A stretch of 64,000 bases of DNA from positions 124,001-188,000 of the forward strand of contig NZ_RXOM01000018.1 in assembly GCF_008692195.1 (NCBI RefSeq). Reading direction: 5' to 3'. Below, one piece after another: positions 57,706 to 64,000 of this stretch (position 1 is its first letter; the number at the start of each line of letters is the position of its first letter). Below the pieces are notes generated by a model. It saw only the letters and a list, made by a program, of their open reading frames with translations, did not search any database and was not told the origin of the DNA. A program made the position numbers and the translations under genes. The stretch is from Salegentibacter sp. R32. GTDB taxonomy: Bacteria; Bacteroidota; Bacteroidia; Flavobacteriales; Flavobacteriaceae.

Positions 57706-58829
57706 TGTAAAATTTTTTTGCTTAATGAGTAAAACATGTTAATTCCATAGGGAAGGAGCTCATCGGGAAAATCGTAATCAGGATTGTGTAATTCCGGCGT
57801 GTTTTCTCCTGAACCTAAACCGAACATTGCTCCTTTATATTGCTGGGTAAACGCTCCAAAATCTTCGCCCCAATTAAAAAAATGTTCTTTTTCTGTAAAT
57901 GAATATTGATTTGCTTCAGCAGCTTCCTTAATGAGCTGAAAAGCTTTGGGATGATTGTTATTGGCTTCAAAAGCTTCTTTCCATTGCAGGGAGAAGTTGA
58001 GGTTTTCCCGTTGGGTAACTTTTTCAATTTGCTGAATGATTTCTTTTTTCTGCTGAAGAAATTTTTCGTGCTCGCCCGTTCTAAGCGTGTAACTTAACGT
58101 GGCTTTTCCGGCGGAAGTTCCGTAGGCTTTTTCTCCCATGTGAATATAAATTGGTGTCGCTAAAAAATAATTTTCTTGGGTAACATCTGGTTGGTGAATA
58201 GAAGCTAAATAATTAATTAAGTCACTTATAGCGGAAGCAGGATTTGTTCCTTTCCAAGGCATCCCGGCGTGACTGGTCTTTCCCAGCAGCTCAATATCTA
58301 CACTTTCTACGGAAGGTGTGAAAGTTTGGGGTTTGGTAATGATATTTCCTAAAGGATAACCCGGGACGTTATGCAAAGAAAAAGCATAATCGATATTGAA
58401 TTTTTCCAGAATTTTACTTTTGAGAATGTTCTTGGCTCCTTTTCCCGTTTCCTCTGAAGATTGAAAAAGCAGTAAAACTTTTCCTGAAAATTCATTTTTA
58501 TTTTCTATTAGTTTTTCAGCTAATCCCAATAACATTGTCATATGTCCGTCGTGACCGCATTTATGGGAAACGTTTTTGTTCTTCGATTTATAGGGAAACT
58601 GATTAATTTCTTCAATGGGGAGTGCATCTAATTCGGCTCGAAAAAGAATTGTTTTTCCGGGAGAATTAAAATCTATTTCAGCTAGTAAACTATATTCTGA
58701 AAAGTTTTTATGTACCTGTGTGACACCAATTTCTTTCAATTGTTGTGCTATAAAAATTGAGGTCTGTTTTTCTTCTCCTGAAACTTCAGGATTTTGGTGC
58801 AATGTTTGTCTAAGTTCTTCTAAATTCAT
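57702..58829 (-). CDS. M20-family amidohydrolase
   Basis: The ATG at 58829 (MNLEELRQTLHQNPEVSGEE) is chosen over a GTG at 58853 because it fits the family N-terminus and gives about 375 residues. The metal site includes HKCGHDGHMTML and SSEETGKGA with the catalytic Glu pair, and a dimerization domain follows (SVDIELLGKTSHAGMPWKGTNPASA). The last metal ligands lie in the GLGSGENTPELHNPDYDFPDE segment. It should hydrolyse an N-acyl amino acid or amide. It is 4 nt overlapped with alr, but a shared pathway is not evident. Confidence 0.94.
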   Translation of the reverse strand: MNLEELRQTLHQNPEVSGEEKQTSIFIAQQLKEIGVTQVHKNFSEYSLLAEIDFNSPGKTILFRAELDALPIEEINQFPYKSKNKNVSHKCGHDGHMTMLLGLAEKLIENKNEFSGKVLLLFQSSEETGKGAKNILKSKILEKFNIDYAFSLHNVPGYPLGNIITKPQTFTPSVESVDIELLGKTSHAGMPWKGTNPASAISDLINYLASIHQPDVTQENYFLATPIYIHMGEKAYGTSAGKATLSYTLRTGEHEKFLQQKKEIIQQIEKVTQRENLNFSLQWKEAFEANNNHPKAFQLIKEAAEANQYSFTEKEHFFNWGEDFGAFTQQYKGAMFGLGSGENTPELHNPDYDFPDELLPYGINMFYSLSKKILQ

Positions 58830-58918
58830 CGTTTTTAATATAAAACTTTCCACGGTTAATAAAAGTTAAGTCTTGTTAACACGGGGTTAAAATTTTCAGT
58901 TATATTCGGAAGCTCTCT

Positions 58919-59743
58919 ATGGAAGGATTTATCATAGCCATTTTTATTATTTTATTGCTCGTCGCTTTGGTGGGGATTATTTTGGTGAAGTCAATTTCCT
59001 TGTTTGATCATATTTATATGTATTTTTTCAAAAAGCCCATTTACATTCATTTGTATTTTAGGTTGAAGAAATTACCTGTTGAAGAAGAACGATTTATTAA
59101 GGATCGCTTTTCGTTCTATAATCGGTTAAATACTAAACAAAAGAAATTCTTTCAGCATCGGATAATTACTTTTATGCAGGATAAATCTTTTGAAGCCCGG
59201 GACGATTTTGAAATTACCAAGGAAGTAAAACTTTATATTTCAGCAACAGCCGTGATGCTCACTTTTGGAATGCGGGAATTTTTGTTACCGGCGGTGCAGA
59301 AAATTTTTGTATATCCTGATATTTATTATTCTACGATTAATCAAAATCATCATAAGGGTGAATTTAATCCACGTTTAAAAGCCTTGGTGTTTTCGTGGAA
59401 GCATTTTTTGGAAGGTTTTGCTGATGATAAGGACAATATAAATCTGGCAATTCACGAGTTTATTCACGTGCTTCAGATTAACAGTATGAAGGAAAGTGAT
59501 ATTAGTGCGACTATTTTTGCAGATACTTCTAAAAAACTGGTCAACTTGTTATTGAATGATGAAATACGGCAACGTTTGCAAGATACCAAGTACTTTAGGG
59601 AATACGCTTTTACCAACCGATTTGAGTTTTTAGCGGTTTTAGTAGAATATTTTATTGAAAACCCTATTTTGTTTAAACAAAAATTCCCTGAGTTTTATAG
59701 TAAAATCAGGGAAATGTTGAATTATAATTTTAGTGGTTATTAA
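58919..59743 (+). CDS. Membrane-anchored MtfA-like zinc peptidase
   Basis: The 274-residue protein has an N-terminal transmembrane helix (residues 4-27, FIIAIFIILLLVALVGIILVKSI), then an MtfA/M90-type domain: FIKDRFSFYNRLNTKQKKFFQHRIITFM, ATAVMLTFGM, and the zinc motif HEFIH at 179-183. E. coli MtfA is a cytoplasmic peptidase linked to Mlc and PTS control. The membrane anchor is a difference. It converges with the NYN gene, overlapping it by 4 nt at the stop codons. Confidence 0.9.
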   Translation: MEGFIIAIFIILLLVALVGIILVKSISLFDHIYMYFFKKPIYIHLYFRLKKLPVEEERFIKDRFSFYNRLNTKQKKFFQHRIITFMQDKSFEARDDFEITKEVKLYISATAVMLTFGMREFLLPAVQKIFVYPDIYYSTINQNHHKGEFNPRLKALVFSWKHFLEGFADDKDNINLAIHEFIHVLQINSMKESDISATIFADTSKKLVNLLLNDEIRQRLQDTKYFREYAFTNRFEFLAVLVEYFIENPILFKQKFPEFYSKIREMLNYNFSGY

Positions 59744-60486
59744 TTTTTATTCCGAACGTAAATCAATTTGAATTTGTTATTGTTATGTTGGTTTTCACGG
59801 GATTCCACTTCAAATTTATTGATTGAATTAATCATTGGGGTAAGCTTCTGAAAACCGTAATTTCTAGAGTCGAAGTTGGGTTGCTTTTTCTGTAGTAAAC
59901 TTCCTACATCTCCTAAAAATGCCCAACCATCTTCATCTGCCACATCAGAAATTGTAGAAGCTATGAGTTTGATGACTTTCGGTGTGATTTTATCAACATC
60001 ATCTTTTTTATCTTCTTTTGCTTTGGAGGAGTTTCGGTTTTCAATTTCTTTATTTTGGTTCTTTAATATTTCTATATAGATGAACTTATCACAAGCTACA
60101 ATAAAAGGTTCTGGGGTTTTCTTTTCGCCAATTCCTATTACATTTTTACCGGCCTCGCGAAGTCGGGTAGCGAGTTTGGTAAAATCGCTATCACTGGAAA
60201 CCAAACAAAAACCATCTACTTTGTTGGAATACAAAATATCCATAGCATCGATAATCATAGCAGAATCGGTGGCATTTTTACCTTGTGTATAAGCGTATTG
60301 TTGGATGGGATTTACAGCATTTTCCAATAGAACGTTTTTCCATTTATTAAGATGGGGTTTGGTCCAATCACCATAAATTCTTTTAATGGTAGGATTGCCG
60401 TACTTGGCAATTTCTTGTAACATTTCTGTAATGTAAGCTGATGGAATGTTATCTCCATCGATTAAAACTGCCAATTTATTTTCCAT
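59740..60486 (-). CDS. NYN-domain RNase-like protein with LOTUS/OST-HTH domain
   Basis: The 248-residue protein has a PIN-like NYN domain (about 1-145) with acidic sites in LAVLIDGDNIPSAY, SAMIIDAMDIL and FCLVSSDSDFTKLATRLREAG, which are the metal-binding aspartates. A charged linker follows, then an OST-HTH/LOTUS domain (about 165-245, VIKLIASTISDVADEDGWAFLGDVGSLLQKKQPNFDSRNYGFQKLTPMI). Such proteins (LabA-like) are expected to bind or cut RNA. It precedes no gene on its strand within reach except by convergent overlap with the MtfA-like gene, and it lies 9 nt after ypdA. Confidence 0.93.
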   Translation of the reverse strand: MENKLAVLIDGDNIPSAYITEMLQEIAKYGNPTIKRIYGDWTKPHLNKWKNVLLENAVNPIQQYAYTQGKNATDSAMIIDAMDILYSNKVDGFCLVSSDSDFTKLATRLREAGKNVIGIGEKKTPEPFIVACDKFIYIEILKNQNKEIENRNSSKAKEDKKDDVDKITPKVIKLIASTISDVADEDGWAFLGDVGSLLQKKQPNFDSRNYGFQKLTPMINSINKFEVESRENQHNNNKFKLIYVRNKN

Positions 60487-60495
60487 ACTTATTTT

Positions 60496-61482
60496 TTAAC
60501 TGCAAGAAATATCTTCCATAATCATCTTTGCATGAATTCGGGAATTTTCTATAAACCACTTGTGGGTTTCCAATCCGCCACAAATCACTCCGGCTAAGTA
60601 AACCCCTTTTAAGTTGGTTTCCATAGTTTGCGGATTATACTGCGGAATTTTCTTTTCTTTATCTTGTAGCTGAATTCCTACTTCTTCTAAAAATTTAAAG
60701 TTAGGTCGGTAACCTGTTAGTGCCAAAACAAAGTCGTTTTTTAAGGTTTTTTTATTTCCTTCTTCATCCTTAATATCAACTTCGTTTTCTCGGATTTCTG
60801 TAATGTTAGAATTGAAATAAGCTTTGATACTACCTTCTTCAATTCGGTTAACAATATCGGGTCTAACCCAATATTTTATGCGTTCGCCAATCGATTCACC
60901 ACGAACAACCATTGTTACGCGACCGCCTTTTCTATACACCTCCAGAGCAGCATCTACTGAAGAATTACTGGCACCTACCACAACCACATCTTGATTAGAA
61001 AAGTAATGCGGGTCGTTATAATAGTGGTAAACTTTAGGCAAGTCTTCTCCTTTTACATTCATATAATTGGGAATGTCGTAAAACCCAGTAGCGATGACTA
61101 CATTTTTAGTTGAATAGTTGTCTTTACTTGTTTTTATTTGATGAATAGTGCCACTTTTTTCAACTGAATTTACTTTTTCGAAAAGATGAATATTTAATTT
61201 TTTTGAAGTGGCAATTCTTCTGTAATATTCTAAAGCTTCAGCCTTGCTAGGTTTAGCATTTTTGCTAATAAAAGGAATCTGGTCTATCTCTAATTTTTCT
61301 GATGAAGAGAAAAACGTCATATTTGTTGGGTAATTATAAAGAGAATTTACCAACGGGCCTTTTTCTATAACCACATAAGACAGGTTTCTTTTTTGGGCTT
61401 CAATCGCACAGGCAATACCAATGGGACCAGCTCCAATAATTACAACGTCTAACAAATCTTTTTCTGAATTACGAGTTTGCAA
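60496..61482 (-). CDS. ypdA: YpdA-family bacillithiol disulfide reductase
   Basis: The 328-residue flavoprotein has two dinucleotide motifs, IIGAGPIGIACAIEA (near 15) and VVVGASNSSVDAALEV (near 165), the family segment SLYNYPTNMTFFSSSEKLEI, and LALTGYRPNFKFLEEVGI. YpdA reduces oxidised bacillithiol with NADPH, and bacillithiol is the low-molecular-weight thiol of many Bacteroidota. It overlaps the upstream rpe gene by 14 nt and leads into the NYN gene. Confidence 0.92.
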   Translation of the reverse strand: MQTRNSEKDLLDVVIIGAGPIGIACAIEAQKRNLSYVVIEKGPLVNSLYNYPTNMTFFSSSEKLEIDQIPFISKNAKPSKAEALEYYRRIATSKKLNIHLFEKVNSVEKSGTIHQIKTSKDNYSTKNVVIATGFYDIPNYMNVKGEDLPKVYHYYNDPHYFSNQDVVVVGASNSSVDAALEVYRKGGRVTMVVRGESIGERIKYWVRPDIVNRIEEGSIKAYFNSNITEIRENEVDIKDEEGNKKTLKNDFVLALTGYRPNFKFLEEVGIQLQDKEKKIPQYNPQTMETNLKGVYLAGVICGGLETHKWFIENSRIHAKMIMEDISCS

Positions 61483-62128
61483 TTTCCTTTAATTCTTTAA
61501 CTGTTTCTTTTGGGGTAGCAGATTTGAAAACAAAACTACCGGCAACTAAAACATCGGCTCCGGCTTCTACTAATTGTTTGGCATTTTTATCAGTTACGCC
61601 ACCATCTATTTCAATTTGGGTTTTTGCGTCGTTGTCTAAGATGATTTCTTTGAGTTGTCGGGTTTTCTTGTAAGTGTTTTCGATAAAGCTTTGTCCACCA
61701 AAACCAGGGTTTACACTCATTATACAAACCAAATCAATATCGTTAATTACATCTTCCAACAACGTAACATTGGTATGCGGGTTAATGGCAACTCCGGCTC
61801 TCATTCCTTCAGCTTTAATGGCCTGAAGTGTTCTATGTAGATGAGTACAAGCTTCGTAGTGAACCGTTAAAATATCGGCACCTAATTCAGCAAAAGTTTT
61901 AATGTACCGGTCAGGATCTACTATCATTAAATGTACATCAATTACTTTACCAGCATGACGGTTGATTGCTTCTAAAACTGGCATTCCGAAAGAAATGTTC
62001 GGAACAAAAACTCCGTCCATGATGTCTATATGAAACCAATCAGCATCACTTTCATTAACCATTTCAATATCGCGTTGAAGGTTAGCAAAATCTGCTGCTA
62101 GAATAGAGGGGGCAATTAATTTTTCCAT
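61469..62128 (-). CDS. rpe: Ribulose-phosphate 3-epimerase
   Basis: The 219-residue TIM barrel interconverts ribulose-5-phosphate and xylulose-5-phosphate. It shows IAPSILAADFANLQRDI, HIDIMDGVFVPNISFG (metal-binding His and Asp), VHLMIVDPDRYI, MSVNPGFGGQSFI and IEIDGGVTDKNAKQLVEAGADVLVAGSFVF. It is the first gene of a likely operon rpe-ypdA-NYN. Confidence 0.98.
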   Translation of the reverse strand: MEKLIAPSILAADFANLQRDIEMVNESDADWFHIDIMDGVFVPNISFGMPVLEAINRHAGKVIDVHLMIVDPDRYIKTFAELGADILTVHYEACTHLHRTLQAIKAEGMRAGVAINPHTNVTLLEDVINDIDLVCIMSVNPGFGGQSFIENTYKKTRQLKEIILDNDAKTQIEIDGGVTDKNAKQLVEAGADVLVAGSFVFKSATPKETVKELKEIANS

Positions 62129-62180
62129 TTTTCTAATTTAATTGAGTTACAAAAATACTAAGAAATAATGGATTAAATTT

Positions 62181-62594
62181 TTAATGATATTTTAGAAATT
62201 GTTTGAGAACTTCTTCAGCAGCATTTCTTAGTTTTTCATCTAGAAATTTGAGTTGATCAAAAAAATGCTTTAAATTTTTATATTGAAAAACTTCATTGTC
62301 GCAGATATAATCACTAACAAAAGTTTCAAAACAGGGTTGGGAGACTTCTTCTTCAAAAATTTTAATGATGCTATGATGTCGCTTATCTTCTTTGATTTTT
62401 TTCCACAGGGGGTATAGATATTTTGATTTACCTTCTATGATTTGAAAAAAATTTCCATCCGAATATAGTAACAAACCATGAATATTTTGCTTGTTATTTG
62501 TTGATTGGGTGAAGGATAGTAGTGATTGGATTTGAATGGGCGTTAATTCTAAATTACAATTACTCACGTAACATACAGTTAATCGCATTAGCAA
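62181..62594 (-). CDS. BLUF-domain blue-light receptor protein
   Basis: The 137-residue protein consists almost entirely of a BLUF domain: the photoactive Tyr in RLTVCYVSN, the conserved Asn in STNNKQNIHGLLLYSDGNFFQIIEG, and the Gln of FFQIIEG that together form the flavin hydrogen-bond network. The remaining C-terminal helices form the usual cap. It binds FAD and senses blue light. No output domain is attached, so it must act through a partner. It lies alone between rpe and rpoD, with its own promoter probably in the 160-bp gap on the rpoD side. Confidence 0.92.
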   Translation of the reverse strand: MLMRLTVCYVSNCNLELTPIQIQSLLSFTQSTNNKQNIHGLLLYSDGNFFQIIEGKSKYLYPLWKKIKEDKRHHSIIKIFEEEVSQPCFETFVSDYICDNEVFQYKNLKHFFDQLKFLDEKLRNAAEEVLKQFLKYH

Positions 62595-62668
62595 GTTACT
62601 TTTCGGTTAAAGTACAAAAAATACGATTACAAGTCTATTCTTTTTTGGGTTTGCGTATTAAAAGCAAA

Positions 62669-62693
62669 AAACCCCGGTAATCAGCCGGGGTTT
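62669..62693 (-). terminator. rpoD terminator
   Basis: A 9-bp stem AAACCCCGG/CCGGGGTTT with a 7-nt loop is followed on the minus strand by TTTTTTGC, 64 nt after the rpoD stop. Confidence 0.85.
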
Positions 62694-62756
62694 CATTCAT
62701 CAATCAAAAAACGAACAGTTATGAATTACTGTTTGTTATCACAAAGTTACGAAATT

Positions 62757-63620
62757 TTAACCTAAGTATGTTTTTAAAATTCGACTTCTAGAAGTATGTT
62801 TTAATCTTCTAATGGCTTTTTCTTTAATTTGTCGTACTCTTTCTCTTGTTAAATCAAAAGTTTCTCCAATTTCTTCCAAGGTCATAGGGTGTTGGTCTCC
62901 TAAACCAAAGTAAAGTCTTACTACATCTGCCTCTCTTGGAGTTAAGGTTTCTAGAGAACGCTCGATTTCGGTTTTTAAAGATTCATGAATTAAATCTTTG
63001 TCTGGGTTTGGAGACTCTCCTGAACGAACTACATCATATAGGTTAGAGTCTTCTCCTTCTACTAACGGAGCATCCATTGATAAATGACGTCCAGAATTCT
63101 TCATAGATTCTTTGACGTCGTTTACCGTCATATCTAATTCTTTAGCTATTTCTTCGGCACTTGGGGGTCTTTCATTAGCTTGTTCTAAAGCAGCAAAAGT
63201 TTTATTAATTTTATTGATAGAACCAATTTTATTAAGCGGTAAACGAACAATTCTCGATTGTTCTGCTAAAGCTTGTAAAATAGATTGTCTAATCCACCAA
63301 ACGGCATAAGAGATAAATTTAAAACCTCTTGTTTCGTCAAATCTTTTTGCAGCTTTTATTAAACCTAAATTCCCTTCATTGATAAGGTCTGGTAAGGTTA
63401 AACCTTGGTTTTGATACTGTTTTGCTACCGATACCACAAAACGCAAATTGGCATTAGTTAATTTTTCTAATGCTCTGTCGTCTCCGGCTTTAATGCGTTG
63501 TGCTAATTCTACTTCTTCTTCTGCGGTAATTAAATCTACTTTGCCAATTTCTTGTAAATACTTGTCTAGCGAAGCAGTTTCTCTATTGGTTACCTGCTTC
63601 GTGATTTTAAGTTGTCTCAT
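62757..63620 (-). CDS. rpoD: Primary RNA polymerase sigma factor
   Basis: The 287-residue protein starts directly at region 1.2 ([27 protein letters not shown]), lacking region 1.1, as is normal in Bacteroidota. Region 2 contains [58 protein letters not shown], region 3 [24 protein letters not shown], and region 4 [30 protein letters not shown]. It directs core RNA polymerase to housekeeping promoters of the TTTG/TAnnTTTG kind, which occur several times in this window. Confidence 0.98.
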   Translation of the reverse strand: MRQLKITKQVTNRETASLDKYLQEIGKVDLITAEEEVELAQRIKAGDDRALEKLTNANLRFVVSVAKQYQNQGLTLPDLINEGNLGLIKAAKRFDETRGFKFISYAVWWIRQSILQALAEQSRIVRLPLNKIGSINKINKTFAALEQANERPPSAEEIAKELDMTVNDVKESMKNSGRHLSMDAPLVEGEDSNLYDVVRSGESPNPDKDLIHESLKTEIERSLETLTPREADVVRLYFGLGDQHPMTLEEIGETFDLTRERVRQIKEKAIRRLKHTSRSRILKTYLG

Positions 63621-63766
63621 TTACGATCTCCAGATTAAAATATGGGTTACATTTATTTATACGTAGGTTTTGATTTTTTTGTTACAAAACCTCTAAAATT
63701 TTTTAGTTGAAATTGAAACCAACTACTTGTCGGGAGAAAATGAGATGGATTACAAAGAAACTTAAA

Positions 63767-63799
63767 AAAAGCCTGTTTTGAACATTCAAACAGGCTTTT
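63767..63799 (-). terminator. proA terminator
   Basis: A perfect 12-bp stem AAAAGCCTGTTT/AAACAGGCTTTT with a 9-nt loop continues into more T residues on the minus strand, 21 nt after the proA stop. Confidence 0.85.
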
Positions 63800-63819
63800 A
63801 GGAAATCAAATACTTTAAA

Positions 63820-64000
63820 TTATACTCTGATGTGGCCATCACCATACACGTAATATTTATTAGTAACCAACTGCTTAAGGCCTAGCGGACCTCGGTGGTG
63901 TAATTTGTCTGTACTAATCGCAAGTTCTGCTCCAACTCCCATTTGGCCTCCGTCAGTAAATCGGGTAGAAGCGTTATGATAAACCGCAGCACTATCTATT
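63820..64000 (-). CDS. proA: Glutamate-5-semialdehyde dehydrogenase, 3' end only
   Basis: The frame runs off the window at 64000 and ends at TAA (63822-63820), giving the last 59 residues. The segment [29 protein letters not shown] and the following [13 protein letters not shown]...[11 protein letters not shown] are typical of the C-terminus of ProA, which reduces glutamyl phosphate in proline synthesis. The catalytic Cys lies outside the window. A proB gene would be expected upstream, beyond the edge. Confidence 0.93.
   Translation of the reverse strand, partial: IDSAAVYHNASTRFTDGGQMGVGAELAISTDKLHHRGPLGLKQLVTNKYYVYGDGHIRV

Overview
The window reads as a chromosomal segment of a Bacteroidota bacterium, almost certainly a member of the Flavobacteriaceae. 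The signs are low GC, promoters with a TAnnTTTG -7 element and little Shine-Dalgarno signal, a short primary sigma factor without region 1.1, a stand-alone GldL-like protein, a mevalonate-pathway pair, a YpdA-type bacillithiol disulfide reductase, and dispersed palindromic repeats of the kind common in this family. No rRNA, tRNA, CRISPR array, insertion sequence or complete prophage was seen.

Layout. 1-7100: the 3' end of a ParE/RelE toxin gene, pyrF, a hypothetical gene, a metal/cobalamin-receptor-like protein, an MscS channel, a 59-residue Lacal_2735-type protein, a DUF4197 lipoprotein, catalase, and a gene-free stretch with a leftward terminator. 7169-16366: fused isobutyryl-CoA mutase icmF, small membrane and DUF1684 proteins, a three-gene regulatory module (11804-12768) built around a phage-repressor-like protein with operator-like inverted repeats, crcB, a SRPBCC protein and an M49 peptidase. 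16427-21910: a hypothetical gene with a two-component pair, a serine hydrolase and a MacB-like permease. 22059-29105: purH followed by the rod-shape operon mreB-mreC-mreD-mrdA-rodA. 29175-37132: an FAD oxidoreductase and a membrane polyferredoxin, three glycosyltransferase genes, a MntA/HepT toxin-antitoxin pair and a LABN-domain protein. 37179-42438: a GNAT-nitrilase fusion and a polyamine block (deoxyhypusine-synthase-like protein, agmatinase, arginine decarboxylase). 42815-49034: an rRNA pseudouridine synthase, UbiA prenyltransferase, mevalonate kinase-like and mevalonate diphosphate decarboxylase genes, TspO, DUF421, a PaiB-like protein and a GldL-like protein. 49215-52275: a very AT-rich two-gene unit, NACHT NTPase plus RelA/SpoT-domain protein. 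52325-64000: transporter, flavoproteins, alr, an M20 hydrolase, an MtfA-like peptidase, a NYN-LOTUS protein, ypdA, rpe, a BLUF photoreceptor, rpoD and the 3' end of proA.

The strongest candidate for an undescribed system is the NACHT-RelA/SpoT pair. The reading frames are 1 nt apart, the unit is much richer in A+T than its flanks, and it has the architecture of a sensor NTPase with a nucleotide-modifying effector. The effector keeps most synthetase motifs, but no GYxSxH guanine-acceptor loop could be found, so the substrate may be unusual. The second candidate is the 11804-12768 module, with apparent face-to-face promoters over tandem inverted repeats.

A recurring theme is palindromic repeats invading gene ends and linkers. 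One family (GCGTTA...TAACGC ends, three copies) supplies or touches stop codons, one 72-bp nested palindrome contains the 3' end of an oxidoreductase gene, and two palindromes sit in frame in the interdomain linker of IcmF. All assignments come from reading the sequence and recalled family motifs. No database search was run.
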